DNA from: Simmondsia chinensis
Lineage: Eukaryota > Streptophyta > Magnoliopsida > Caryophyllales > Simmondsiaceae
DNA length: 64,000 bases
Direction: 5' to 3'
NCBI GenBank assembly: GCA_018398585.1
Contig: JAGTTD010000015.1
Span: forward strand, 935,001-999,000
The notes below the pieces were generated by a model. The model saw only the letters and a list, made by a program, of their open reading frames with translations, made no database searches and was not told the origin of the DNA. Position 1 is the stretch's first letter. Every line of letters begins with the position of its first letter. The position numbers were made by a program, and so were the translations under genes. This document shows, in pieces, positions 52,961-64,000 of this stretch.

Positions 52961-55900
52961 GGTTTCTCCCCCACCGTCCCCATACCAAGTCCATGCCGAC
53001 CCACGCTGCGACACAGCCTCCACAGCCGAAGCCCGCTGCGGCGGCGTCTCCGATCCTCGATCGATTCCGTGACCTGCTCAAGGAGAGAGAAGAACGTTTC
53101 GAAGAGGGATTCGTCCCCCCGCTAAGCACTGAAGAAATCGTGGGGCTCTACGAAGCGGTGTTGTGTGAACTTACATTCAATTCGAAGCCGCTTATCACGG
53201 ATCTCACCATCATCGCTGGAGAGCAGCAGGAGCATGGCGAGGGTATTACGAGTGCTGTTTGTGCTAGGATTATAGAGGTACGCTGATTGGGAGTTTGTCG
53301 GAAATTAGGGTTAGGGTTTTGGTTTTGGTTCTTCCCTCAAAGGATTGTACTTTTTTTGTTTAATATCAGTTTATGCTAAGGGATTCTTTTGTACAGTGTA
53401 GCCAATTTCATTAGTGCATAGCTAATTGCAGAACTGTAAGCAATTTGCCGATTGTTTTTGATTTTCTACCCTAACCCTAATTCTTTGAGTGACTGATCTC
53501 CAAAATCAAGTGGAACCCTGATTTTGGTTAAAAAATTAAAAGCAAAACTAGGGAAAATAAGGAAAAAAACAAAGGGTAGTGTTGTTGGTAGACAATTTTT
53601 AATAATGTCAGGGTAATTTCAGCGCCAGAAAATCCAAAAGCCTTTGTTATTGATCTGGAATTAACAAAAATTGCTTTGGCAATAATAATAGGCAAAGCAG
53701 AATTAGGGCGAACTACTAGTTTTCACTTATTTCGTTACATATTTGTTCTTTCTAGCTTTTCTTAGTTTTTCCCAATTTTAACTTGTTTCGTTTATCAATG
53801 AAAAGTGGAGGGAAATTTTGTTAGACAAAAATTTGGTAATTTGGGTATAGTTGGATTTATTTATTTTTAGATTTTGGTTAAGTTTGGCTCACTTCTCCCA
53901 CCTATTTTGAGGGAAAAACCGGGAAAGTAAAACTAGAATTTTACTTGTTTTGCTTGTTCCAAGTTTGCTCTTTATTATTAACCAAACACATCTAAACCGA
54001 AGTGAATTGGCTAAGGGGAAAAATGACTTCAAGATCTCTTAGTTTTACCTTTCTAACCATCAAGAAACCAAGTATTCAAAGGCTCAAGCTCCCAAAATGG
54101 GAAATACTCTAACACTCCTCTTCATGTGGGCGCTCATTGGGCTTGAAGCATAAATAATGCATAATTATTTTATACCTTGTGCTTAAATTATATTAATATA
54201 ATATTAATATTAATATAAAAACTGGGGGCTATTGGGTTTTGATCTTGAGATCTTAGGCAAAGGGGCTACATTAGGGAACCAACTGTCCGACAGCTTGGAG
54301 CTGTTACACGAAGGCGAAAAATTTGGAACCCATATATGCTTGGAGAGAAAAGACACGGACTGAGATTTACCCCATATATGTCCCAACAACACTAACCCAT
54401 TCTGAGTTGGCATCTATTCTATTGACATTTTGTGTGCATTAAATTTGTATAGACAAGGTTTTGGGACCAGATGTTTTGATCCGATATATGTTCTGAAAGA
54501 AAAGAGACGGTAATGTTTTATTGTATAGTTCTGGATTGCTCCGAAGATTAATTCCTTCAATTAAAAAGCCAAGTGAAACTTTAACTTCTCTATTTTGTTT
54601 TCTTGAGTATGCGTGTTTAACGATTTGGTTGTGCACGGTCATGGTCTTCTGGTGTTTTATGCAAAATGCATATGTGCAGGTCCCTGCCGAACAAAAATTG
54701 CCTTCTTTGTATTTACTGGACAGTATCGTCAAGAACATCGGGAGGGATTATGTTCGATATTTTGCCACCCGTTTGCCTGAGGTGTGTAAATTTGGTCCGT
54801 TGCTGGCTCAAAGGAGTTAAGTTGTGTTAATTCATGTAATTGTTGTGTAATTAATCCTAATTAACCTTGGTTTGTCAATCTGTTCATTTATATTTTGTTT
54901 GCAATGGCTCAAGGTCTTTTGCGAGGCTTATAGACAAGTGCCGCCAAATTTGTATCCTTCGATGCGTCACCTATTTGGAACTTGGTCAACAGTGTTCCCA
55001 TCTTCAGTCCTTCGCCAGATTGAGGACGAGTTAGAGTTCTCTCCACCCGTGAATCAACAATCCTCGGGCTTGGCCTCTATCAGATCTTCTGAATCTCCTC
55101 GACCAACTCATGGCATACATGTCAATCCGAAATATTTGGAAGCAAGACGACAATTTGATAATTCTTCAGTTAATAGTGTAAGTTTTTCATAAGCTTTTGC
55201 CTCCCATCTAACTTACCTGTAAGCACCCTCTTCCTCCCACTAACTACATGGGAAAGGGAAGCTTGTCTTTTTGTAGTTGAGGGGCGGGATAAAGGATATT
55301 GATTTCGATTCCTTTTTGCTTTATAGGATGGTGATATTTAGCATACTATGGTTGATGTTTGATCTTTCCTTTCTCTTTATAATTCTATTGTTTCTTTTTC
55401 TGAAATGATTCGTTTGTGTACATAATCTGATTTACGTACATGATTCAAATTATGTGTTTTAACCAAACGATTCTTTCAAAATAGTAGTTGCACCTGTTAT
55501 GCTTTATAGCTGTAAATGTTGGGCCACCAAATGCCGACATACACAAAATGTGACTGTAGGAGATGAGGATTCTTTGATGGATTATGGACAATCATAGAAG
55601 GTACGAACGGAAATTAGTGCATTCGAGAGGAGATGAAAGTGGTACCTATTTAGGATCAGATGGGAGAGACATGTTGGGCACGTGAAGTAGAGATTTGTGG
55701 ATGCTCCTATCAACAGGCTGGAGTTGATGGTCGCCAGCCATCAAGAGGAGGACAAGGAGACCCAAAGAAATGGTTAGGTTGCATAAAAAAGAACCTTGTT
55801 CCAATAGATCCCAATGAAGAAATTATTCATGATAGAATGGAGTGTCATACATTGATCCATGTAACCAATCCACTCTGTTGAAAAAAAAAGGTTTAGATTG

Positions 55901-58900
55901 TTGTCATTGCTACTGGAATTGTATTTATACTGATCCAGATTTGGGAATATCATTTTTGTATATGGAAATGTGGCATGATTAGTACGCATGTTGACCTCTT
56001 TGGTCTTGTTAACTCTACTCTTGCTTCTCCACCTGAAGGAATTAATCTTTTGTGCACAATGTAGCATCTGAAGGAAACTTGTGTAAGCCTCTGAATCATT
56101 GATAGCTAAAAAATGGCATTCTTTCTTAACCTTGCAGAACATACAGCGTGCAAGAGTAGCTCCTGGCATTAAGTCATATGGTCAGAATTCACCTGCGCGA
56201 TATGGAGATTATGATTCTAAGCAAGGGGAGAGTGCGACAGCCACCAATCCTGGGAGCCAAAGATTTAGCTCAGCTGGACATGGAAGTCGCACATCTTCAC
56301 TACTCATGACCGATAAGTTGCTCCCCTCTGGAATGGGTCCCACTAGGCCTTTTTCGCCATCTTCTGACGAGTATTCTGTATTGACATCCCCGGGCAGGAC
56401 TGTGGAGAGAGCCTCCCCATCTCGTCCTGGGTATGCCTATGGATGCAACAGGTTTATGGGGAGGGATGAAGAGAGTGGGGAGTGGCAGAAAAGACGCGTT
56501 CCTTTTGACCATCATCGTGGTTTTGAAAACGCTCCTTCGTTCAATGGATATGACCGTTACGGCCCGAGGGCTTTAATTGATGCATATGGCCATGACAATG
56601 GCCAAAGATCTTTGAACGATAAATCTCTGGGAGGTGCTCGTCAAACAATGAATGGCACGGGAAGTATGGTTGCTGCAAGATCTTGGAAAAATACTGAAGA
56701 GGAAGAGTTTGACTGGGAAGATATGCAACCATCTGTGAAGGATCAAAGGAGGAGTGATCTAATTCCTTCTTCTGCTCCTTCTGGAGGCTTTCAATCAAGG
56801 CCTGGCTTAGATATCCGAGGCACCACAACTGTGAATTCTAAGTTTAGGAGGACCGAATGGGCTAACCACACTAAGTTACCAATGGATGATTCCGAGAAGA
56901 TTTCTGAAGATGCAATTCCACTACCGAGTGTATGGTCCTGCTACCTGTCTTTTAAGTCATACTGCTTGCTTCAATTATGTTTGTCATTTAATTTATACAC
57001 AACAACGACAATGACAACAACAACAACCACCCAGTGCCTCCAAGGGCTCCCGCCAAAGCAGGGTCCTGGGGGTAGAGGTACGCAGCCTTCCCCCTTCCGA
57101 GAGCTACCCCGAAGAGAGGCTGTTTCCGAGGACCCCCAACCTGAGAAGCTGGATTTAATTTATACACAGTGAATGTTATTTTAAAAGTTTAGCTGCGAGT
57201 AATGTAGCTGTGTTGGAATTATGGTTTGGCATGTCTTGACAACATAGCCGATGAGGACCTTGGGGTAGTGGTAATGCACTATTAAGGTTGAGGCCCTAGG
57301 ATAAAAGGTCCCAGGGACAAATCCTGGCTCCTCTTTCCTGAAAGAATTTGGGTATCTTGCCTTCATGCATAGCTTGGGATAGTCATCATATATACGGACC
57401 TCATTCGCTTACTTACCAAAATAAGTATTTCTGACCACATATATGCCTGAATGTCAATCTATTTCTGGATTTAGTGTATCATATGGACTCGTCTTTGCTC
57501 TCTATGTTCCTTGCATTACCTTTCAATTCCTATAGATTGGGAGTATGCTGATGTCACATCCTTGATTTCTGAAGGGGATCGGAGTCTTTGGGGCTGTTTA
57601 AAAACATAAAATTTTTTCTGGAGATGGAAAACTTGAAAGTTGTTCAAGGGTTTATTTCTTTCTTTCTTGAACTAAAAGTTAATTAAAGTTGCACATAGAG
57701 TTACATATAAATGTGAGGGTGGTCCTTTGCTTACATCTGATCTATTTGTCATGCAGAGAGCTAGTGCTTCAGTATCTGATCCTGCTGGTCATTCTGATGG
57801 TGCTTGGAAGTCACGACAGAGTCATTCTGAGTCTTTCCATATTCCCCCGATAGTAGAGAGAGATAGAGTTCCTCAATTGACATTTGCAGCGAGCGGAGCA
57901 TCTTCGTTTGCCATAGAAAGACAGCCACCTCATGCTGACCGTTTTACTGATTCTGATATACAGCTTGCGAGGCGGTCTCATATTGAACATGGTCCGGGTT
58001 CTTTGCCTCTAGAATCTCCGGGTGCTACAGCCCCACCAGCTGTAGCGCCAACATCAGCAGGTTTACGGCCTGCTGGGGGGCTTCATAACATCCCACCCGT
58101 TCCACCTCCATATTTACATCATAAACCGCTTGGAGATCAGTTTGAATTTGTGAATCCAAGCAACCGAGTCATGAACCAGGGCCCACAATCGATTGATAAT
58201 AGCAATAATAAAAATCCCGGTTCAGTAATGGCGCCACAACTTCTCAATAACGCTCATCCTGGGCATATCCTTGCACATCCTCCAACCCACCCACGAGTCT
58301 CGTTACACCAGCAACTGCCACCGCTCCAAGAGCCTTGGCAGAGGCCCGCTGTATCATCTTCTGTCATGCCTTTGCCATCCCATGCTATTATGCCTCCCTC
58401 GAATCATGGATATACCCCACTTGGACTGGGGCCCGCTCCAAGAAATATCATGATGAATCCAATGCCTGGTTTTCGTCCATCTCTACCATTCCAGAATGTT
58501 CCAGGAGGTTCTTTGCAAATTCCAGGCACTTTACCACCTCTCCCTCCTGGCCCTCCTCCCCCGTCACAGATTCTTCCTCTCCGTCAGACCTCTGGCACCG
58601 TCTCTAATCCACCTCCTGCAAATGCATTTTCGGGTCTGATTAGTTCCCTTGTTGCTCAAGGTTTGATCTCCTTGTCAAACAAGGCACCTGAACAGGTAAT
58701 TGATGAATTAGTGATGTGATGCCATTTAAACACTTTGCAGTTGCTTTTACAGTTAATAATCCTTCTGCAGAGTGTTGATTTCCTTTTGCCCATTTGATTA
58801 CAAATTAGGACGCATTAGGAGTTGAGTTTGACCTGGACCTTCTGAAGTCACGCCACGAGTCTGCAATCAGGGCTCTATATGAAGATCTACCTAGACAGTG

Positions 58901-60640
58901 CTCTGCATGCGGTCTCCGATTCAAGACCCAAGAAGAGCACAGCAAGCACATGGATTGGCATGTTGCCAAGAACCGAACATCAAAAAACCGAAAGCACAAC
59001 CTTTCTCGTAAGTGGTTCGTGACAACTGCCATGTGGCTCAGTAGTGCAGAGGCTGTCGGAACCGATGCAGCTCCTGGGTTTTTTCCTGTTGAAGCTGATG
59101 AACCCGAAAAGAAGGACGATGAAGAGATGGCTGTCCCGGCTGATGAAGATCAGAATGCATGTGCGTTGTGTGGCGAGCCCTTTGAAGATTTTTACAGCGA
59201 CGAGACCGAGGAATGGATGTACAAGGGTGCGGCATATTTGAATGCACCACCAAGTGGATCGGTAGCAGGTTTGGATAGGTCACAGTTAGGCCCTATAGTG
59301 CATGCCAAATGTAGATCGGAGTCTAGCACTGCCCTCCCTCAAAATTCTGGTCAAGAAGGGGTATGTATCTTGCTTTTTGCATAATGATCTCCTTTAAGGC
59401 CATATTTCTTGGTTTTGGTAATGGTTCGTCTCCTGGATGCTTTTCTTGTTCTGTTTGATATTGTAGTGGTTCTGTATCTTTTTAATTTGTGTAGTTGTTA
59501 AAGAGATCTTAGATAGTGCGGCGGCGTGGTGAGCTAGAATTAGGGGGTGGTGGACATAGCAACATAGGATAGGGGAGCAAAACAGAGCGAGCCCATAACA
59601 CTCCCAGTCTTCATACTGTGGATGCTTAGGGCCTGTTGCCGGTGTGATTTTTTGTTGCTCTACTGTTGCTTGGTGCTTTGTGATGTGCTTTGCTTTGCTT
59701 GTGATTTGATGCTCGATGTTTGACTGTTGATTTATCGTTTCGTTTGCTTCTTGCTTCTGGCTTTCTAGAGTTGGGGGCACTCGGACATAGACTATCTTTA
59801 GGGTAATACCCAGAAGGGGTAAGTTTGTGTACATCTCATCCCCCCTAGACCTTGCCTCAGCGGGAGCCCTTGTGGCATTGGAAGGGTGGTGGTGGTTGTT
59901 AAAGCGATCTTCATTAAACAGTTTGTCTATGCTGATCCTGCTTAGCATAATATGAAAGGGGTTGACGTTGTTACCGGACGAATTGCTTTCGTGTGCAGGT
60001 TAATGCTATGATCTGTGTCATGAAACTGTATCCACGAAGGTGTTCTTAACGTGATAACTATTTCAACATCTTTTTGATGATAATGTGTTCATCAAGTTTT
60101 CTGCCAATGAGCTGTTGGATTTGTTGTAGTGGTTAAAACTACCTGTACTGAGTAATGAGGTCATGGGTTCGAAGCTCATTTTTCCCCATCTCTGAATGTT
60201 AGTGGCCTTACTTAAAATAATGTTGTGTCTCCTTACCTTTGTTAAGAAATAGTTCTATGCCAATGAATCTTTTTTCATGGACGGTGTTCACGGGTTGTCA
60301 CACGGTGAGTTCCTAGACAAACTCAATAGTGATTTTTGTGTTGGCATAATTCTTACCGTATATCCTTCTTTGGTATTATTGATCTTTGTATAGATTTTAT
60401 GGAGAGTCATGTTATTTGGTACGAGTCTAGGGGATATTAATTTGAAATGTCGAGTGTTATATCAATATACACAGTTACTTTCGTACAAATCATTGTGTCC
60501 CTTTTTTTCTCTGGCTTGTAGAACTTTGCATACATTTTATCATGAAGATGAAGTTTACATCTTTATTGATGGTATCTTCACTTCATATAATGCAGGGGTT
60601 CTCAGACGAAGGTAACGAAAGGAAAAGGCTGAAGAGCTAA
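52930..60640 (+). CDS. PCFS4: PCFS4-like polyadenylation and cleavage factor (Pcf11 family)
   Basis: This is a plant Pcf11-type factor that binds the RNA polymerase II C-terminal domain and acts in pre-mRNA 3'-end cleavage; in Arabidopsis PCFS4 promotes flowering through FCA pre-mRNA processing. Exons: 52930-53277, 54680-54781, 54914-55177, 56138-56929, 57757-58695, 58809-59360, 60596-60640; they sum to 3042 bases (1013 aa). The CTD-interacting domain spans about residues 68-195 ([45 protein letters not shown]). A long Pro-rich, disordered middle follows. A C2H2 zinc finger has C846, C849, H862, H866, and a second Cys-rich part [12 protein letters not shown] lies after it. The C-terminus is [11 protein letters not shown]. 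Introns hold an RTE-type LINE relic and several SINEs. The family has Arabidopsis paralogues, so the exact orthologue is not certain. Confidence 0.93.
55550..55890 (+). pseudogene. RTE-type LINE 3' relic in a PCFS4-like intron
   Basis: The frame reads [20 protein letters not shown] and, further on, [16 protein letters not shown] ... [17 protein letters not shown], resembling the C-terminal end of plant RTE-like LINE reverse transcriptases (the RGRPKK, DL, DRxEWR pattern). A frame change is needed to join the first part ([10 protein letters not shown]). It ends in an A9 run near 55882 followed by a TTG-containing stretch. Confidence 0.65.
57002..57152 (-). mobile_element. 5'-truncated SINE with perfect 16-bp duplication
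   Basis: The tail ACAACGACAATGACAACAAC, then CCAAGGGCTCCCGCCAAAGC, GGTACGCAGCCTTCCCCCTT and GAAGAGAGGCTGTTTCCGAG form the 3' module in plus orientation. It is flanked by the exact repeat ATTTAATTTATACACA (56986-57001 and 57153-57168). It lies in a PCFS4-like intron, just past exon 4, and accounts for the spurious open frame running beyond 56929. Confidence 0.92.
57230..57420 (+). mobile_element. tRNA-derived SINE in a PCFS4-like intron
   Basis: A box-A-like TTGGGGTAGTGGTAATGC and a box-B-like GGGACAAATCCTGGCTCC are followed by TTGGGTATCTTGCCTTCATG and an AATAAG end. No clean duplication was found. Confidence 0.6.
59511..59894 (+). mobile_element. Composite SINE-like element, about 384 bp, with a novel 5' part
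   Basis: The 3' third is the conserved module (GTTGGGGGCACTCGGACATA ... CAGCGGGAGCCCTTGTGGC) ending in GGTGGTGGTG. The preceding 250 bases (AGATAGTGCGGCGGCGTGGT ... TTTGCTTCTTGCTTCTGG) are neither 5S nor clearly tRNA. The whole unit is bounded by GTTGTTAAAGAGATCTT (59494-59510) and GTTGTTAAAGCGATCTT (59895-59911), a 17-bp duplication with one mismatch. It lies in the last PCFS4-like intron. Confidence 0.75.
60111..60250 (+). mobile_element. tRNA-derived SINE, second copy of the 11863 family
   Basis: It has GTTGTAGTGGTTAAAACTAC, a box-B-like GGGTTCGAAGCTC, GTTAGTGGCCTTACTTAAAA and CTCCTTACCTTTGTT. The flanks TGCCAATGA (60102-60110 and 60258-60266) are a likely duplication. It lies in the last PCFS4-like intron. 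Confidence 0.75.
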
Positions 60641-62529
60641 TAGCTTATCAACATCGACATTCATTCATGTTGCCTGTAACATTGATTTGAGTTTCTTCTC
60701 GACAGCGGTAGGCTTTTTAAATATCTTTCTTTCTTTATTTTTCAAGAGTTAACCTGCCTTCGACCTTCATGCCATAATCATGTACATAAGAGTTCCAAAT
60801 GTATCATTTCGATCATGTTCCTGTTCTTCTAAAAGGTTATATTCATCATAGATTTCATCTCTTGGTCATTCTCGCATTTATGTTTTGATGATGAATATGA
60901 GTATAGAAAAGAATTCAAATCATTCCCAGTCTACATTCATACTGTTTCTGCATTATAGTATGCTTTTTCATCTGTCTGTTAACGGTTGTTATGTAATGGA
61001 ATTTACTTTAACGAAGATGTAACCCATTGCGTTATTTTTTTCTGGAATCGTGTTTTTACAACTCTGCGACCGTTGTTGAGGGAGTGGGCAGCTGGTTCGC
61101 GAGGAGACGCAGCGCGACAATCGAAGTGTTTAGTTTTAAGCTGCTGGAGAACTGTTCCTTCAATGGTGAAACTTAGATGATTTGGCTTTTTCTTTTTCTT
61201 TTTCTTTTTTCTGTTTTTTTTTGGGGTCATTGTGGAAATGGTTACATGTACTTGGACTGCAATTCATTTCTTATTCTTGTAGTACTATCTGAATATTGGG
61301 ATTGTTTTTTTAATTAAATTTTTCGGAGTATTATTTTGTTTTGTTATTGAATTTATTTTCATGGTGAAAGCCTCACCCATCTAAACCCACGGAAGGAGTG
61401 GCATTAAATAGAGCTAGAAAGAGCTCAAGGGAGGACTAATATAGGGGTAGTAGAGGTAGCGGCTTCACACCGCTACTTATTCTGTTATATAGGGGTTCAT
61501 AGGCCTATTAGGCTGTACTTATTTCCCTATACGCCTATCTGTCTAATATCTGCCTATTTGCTTATACTAGCTACCTTGAAAGGAAAGTTTTGTCTCGTAG
61601 TCTCCTTTAGGGCGTTATGCTTTGTATTGCTCATTTTATGTTATGGCTTACTTTTTTGCTTTTATGCCCTATTGTTCACAGGGCACCATGATGCGATGAA
61701 GACATATCTCTAAGGTTGGGGGTCCTCAGAAACAGCCTCTCTTCAGGTTGACACCCTGAAGGGGAAAGACTGCGTACATAACCACCACCCCCCCCCCCCC
61801 CTCCCCCCAACTCTGCTTTTGCGGGAGCCTTTGAGACATTGGGATTGTTGTTGTTGTTGTTGTGAAGGCCTAGATTATTATTACTGTTGGATTGGTGTGT
61901 TTATGTTAGTGAACTTGAGCTGTTTTGTGGGTAAATGGGCTAAAGCTCTACGCAAAGGATTCTATATTAGAGTTTAGGAACAAATAAATATAGGTTTAAT
62001 GAGTTATAATGCTGATTGATTTTTAAATAAAATTTTATTTGGGTTTATATGTAAATGTTATATGTCTTAGCTTCAAGAGTCGGATCCAAATTCCAGAATA
62101 ATTTATCTAATAAGATCTTTGGCTGATTGTATGTGGAATCATGGGTACAACCAAAAAATATTATGAGTAATTGGAGGGTTTTTGAAAATAATCTTCCTTT
62201 GGATAACTCTTTTTAAGGTTGAGTTTATATTTATTTTATTTACGAGAGCTGTTTTAGGGTCAGTCTCTTTGAGGCATGAAATTGTTGTTATAAAGCTCTA
62301 TAAGGTTCAAAAATACTGAATGTCAACGGTTTTTTTTTTTGCGATTAGTTAATTGTAACCAAATTCAAAACAAAAAATAAAATAAAATAAAGCATGATTA
62401 AAATAATAATAAAAAAATAAACTAAAAAATTCAACCTTTTTGTTCTTCACATAAAGACATCGTTGAATCTCCACCCTAATCTTCTCTCTCCTTCACTCAA
62501 ATTTGACCCAAAATTCTCAAGCTTCAACC
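60641..62529. other. Spacer between the PCFS4-like gene and the mTERF gene
   Basis: It contains the presumed 3' untranslated region of the PCFS4-like gene, a truncated SINE (61714-61872), T-rich runs, and the AT-rich mTERF promoter region. No further gene was seen. Confidence 0.7.
61714..61872 (+). mobile_element. 5'-truncated SINE with an expanded C run
   Basis: It starts at GGTTGGGGGTCCTCAGAAAC and runs through GGAAAGACTGCGTACATAAC, a C14-T-C6 stretch (61788-61808), TTTTGCGGGAGCCTTTGAGA and TTG repeats. The C run replaces the usual CCACCCCCC part of the module. The 5S head is missing. Confidence 0.85.
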
Positions 62530-63666
62530 ATGCTTAAACAGAGCATCAATGGCGTCCAGTCCCGTCTCTCTCTCCACTTCAAATCCCTCATTCTCTATTC
62601 AACCTCTTCAATCGACGAACCCTCCCCCCATTTCATGTTTGATTACTTGGTAAAATCCCTAGGCTTTTCTAAAGAATCCGCAATCTCCGCTTCTACCAAG
62701 GTAAGCCACCTCAAATCCACGGAAAACCCTAATTCTGTAGTCGAATTCTTCAAACAATTAGGTTTAGACAGTACCCAGGTCCGCAATTTGATTTCTTCAA
62801 TTCCCAATTTGCTGTTAGCCAATGTCGAAAAAACCCTAAAACCCAAAATTAGGGTTTTTCAAGATCTGGGCTTTGCTGGGTCTGATTTAGTTGATGTTGT
62901 TTCTGCTAATCCTAGTATTATTACTAGAGGGTTAGATTCTCATATTTTGCCTTCAATTAAATTTTTAAGAACTCTTTTGAAGACTGATGTAAATGTGGCT
63001 AAGGCAATAAAGAGATCAAATTGGTTACTTTGTTGTAATATACCTAAGAGAATGCAACCTAATGTAGTTTTGCTTGAAAGTTATGGGTTACCCAAAGAGA
63101 AAATTAGGAAGTTTGTAGTGCAAAATCCGAGATATTTGTTGCATAATCCGGATTGGCTTGAGAAAAGTTTAGGTAGAGTTGAGGAAAAGTTCGGGATTCC
63201 GCCCCAATCGGCTATGTTCATGTATGGTGTTGATGTGCTCGCTTCGCTTAGTGATAAGACACTTGAATCTAAGTACAATGTGTTTAGGAGTTTCGGATGG
63301 ACTAACTCTGATATCAAGACAATGGCGAGGAAATTACCGCATTGTTTGAAGCTATCGGAGGAGAGGATTCGGAGTGGATTGAGATATTTCATGGAAGAGC
63401 TTGGTTATGAGCCCGAGTACTTGGCGTCACACCCGAAACTTTTGATGCATAGTATGGAAAAAAGGGTAATTCCTAGGTATATGGTGTTGCAAGTTTTGAA
63501 AGGGAAAAACCTTAGGAAGACGAATCCGGCTCTTTATACAGTTGTGTGTATAAGCGAGTCGAAGTTTTTAGAGGAGTATGTAATGCCGTATAGAGTCCGG
63601 TTTCCTCCTGTATACGAAGCTTACGTGAATAACAAAATGGGTTCTTTAATGGAGGTTTCCAAGTAG
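62530..63666 (+). CDS. mTERF-family organelle gene-expression factor, 378 aa
   Basis: Single-exon member of the large land-plant mitochondrial transcription termination factor (mTERF) family, helical-repeat nucleic-acid-binding proteins that act in mitochondria or plastids. The N-terminus MLKQSINGVQSRLSLHFKSL is basic and Ser-rich, fitting an organelle transit peptide. Repeated mTERF units with the typical proline are visible: LISSIPNLLLANVEKTLKPK, VVSANPSIITRGLDSHILPS, FVVQNPRYLLHNPDW, MARKLPHCLKLSEER, YLASHPKLLMHSMEKRVIPR. The frame is open 27 bases upstream only to a TTG, so the ATG at 62530 is the start. Which Arabidopsis mTERF is closest cannot be told by eye. Confidence 0.93.
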   Translation: MLKQSINGVQSRLSLHFKSLILYSTSSIDEPSPHFMFDYLVKSLGFSKESAISASTKVSHLKSTENPNSVVEFFKQLGLDSTQVRNLISSIPNLLLANVEKTLKPKIRVFQDLGFAGSDLVDVVSANPSIITRGLDSHILPSIKFLRTLLKTDVNVAKAIKRSNWLLCCNIPKRMQPNVVLLESYGLPKEKIRKFVVQNPRYLLHNPDWLEKSLGRVEEKFGIPPQSAMFMYGVDVLASLSDKTLESKYNVFRSFGWTNSDIKTMARKLPHCLKLSEERIRSGLRYFMEELGYEPEYLASHPKLLMHSMEKRVIPRYMVLQVLKGKNLRKTNPALYTVVCISESKFLEEYVMPYRVRFPPVYEAYVNNKMGSLMEVSK

Positions 63667-64000
63667 AATTTCGATTTGGTGGTCTACAACTTGTCTGAAA
63701 GGAAAAAAGATATCTGAGAGTTGTTTCCTGGATCAAAAAGAGCGTAATATCGGGGTTGCAATTTTGTTGAAGATGAAGGAGATTCTAACTATTCTTCATT
63801 GATTCTTCTTGGATGAATTGCGAATTCGAGTTTCTTGTCAAGGGAAAATTTTGTTTTTGAACCTCCATTGGCAAAAGAAGAGGATAATGGAGGTTATAAG
63901 CTCATGTTCTTGGTTTCATTTTGTTCCTTGTTTGAATTGAGATTGTTTGTTACTTGATTTCCCGATTGTCAATGAATAACTTATTTGCACCTCAAAATAT
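63667..64000. other. 3' flank of the mTERF gene
   Basis: Presumed 3' untranslated region. An AATGAATAA-type polyadenylation signal lies near 63971-63980. Nothing else was seen. Confidence 0.6.

Noticed and set aside
56930..57172. C-terminal extension of PCFS4-like exon 4
   Set aside because: A GT donor at 56930 ends the exon; the extra frame reads into intron and a SINE.
61003..61230. A 75-aa Lys-rich protein
   Set aside because: It arises from a TTTTTC-rich run in the presumed 3' untranslated region of the PCFS4-like gene.
62503..62529. mTERF start nine codons upstream
   Set aside because: The codon at 62503 is TTG; the first ATG is at 62530.

Overview
This is a window of nuclear DNA from a flowering plant, most likely a eudicot. 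The protein-coding genes are split by many GT-AG introns, AT-rich and full of transposon remnants. Every recognisable protein has a clear land-plant counterpart, and one nuclear tRNA-Trp(CCA) is present. I cannot name the species. No bacterial-type operon, CRISPR array or gene-cluster-like system is visible.

Gene layout, left to right: an ASPM-type spindle gene on the minus strand, running off the left edge (102-9762); a seven-membrane-span TOM1/TOM3-type gene (minus, 11578-18129, 11 exons, 290 aa); a repeat-rich spacer holding tRNA-Trp (21108-21179); mitochondrial-type cardiolipin synthase (minus, 23602-28269, 8 exons, 339 aa); a receptor-like cytoplasmic kinase of the PBS1-like class (plus, 31793-34828, 5 exons, 437 aa); a single-exon plant protein of unknown function (minus, 35998-36408); phospholipase A I with LRR, ARM-like and patatin parts (minus, 39967-49813, 18 exons, 1334 aa); a PCFS4-type pre-mRNA 3'-end factor (plus, 52930-60640, 7 exons, 1013 aa) with an overlapping upstream ORF; and a single-exon mTERF gene (plus, 62530-63666). 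I rebuilt the exons by hand from reading frame, GT-AG (one GC-AG) signals and family knowledge. In each completed multi-exon gene the exon lengths sum to a multiple of three. The genes are functionally unrelated housekeeping or signalling genes.

The most interesting material is the mobile-element layer. A SINE family here has a 5' half derived from 5S rRNA, including the internal promoter region, fused to a 3' module that resembles the Au-type or 'Angio-domain' 3' end of other plant SINEs and usually ends in TTG repeats. Five copies keep the 5S head. Several more are 5'-truncated or carry the same 3' module behind another head. Many have clear target-site duplications. The window also holds tRNA-headed SINEs, Mutator-like fold-back MITEs with 9-bp duplications, a hAT-like MITE next to the phospholipase promoter, a LINE RNase H relic, an RTE-type LINE 3' relic, and several dispersed repeat families that fill introns and spacers. 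Two nested insertions allow relative dating.
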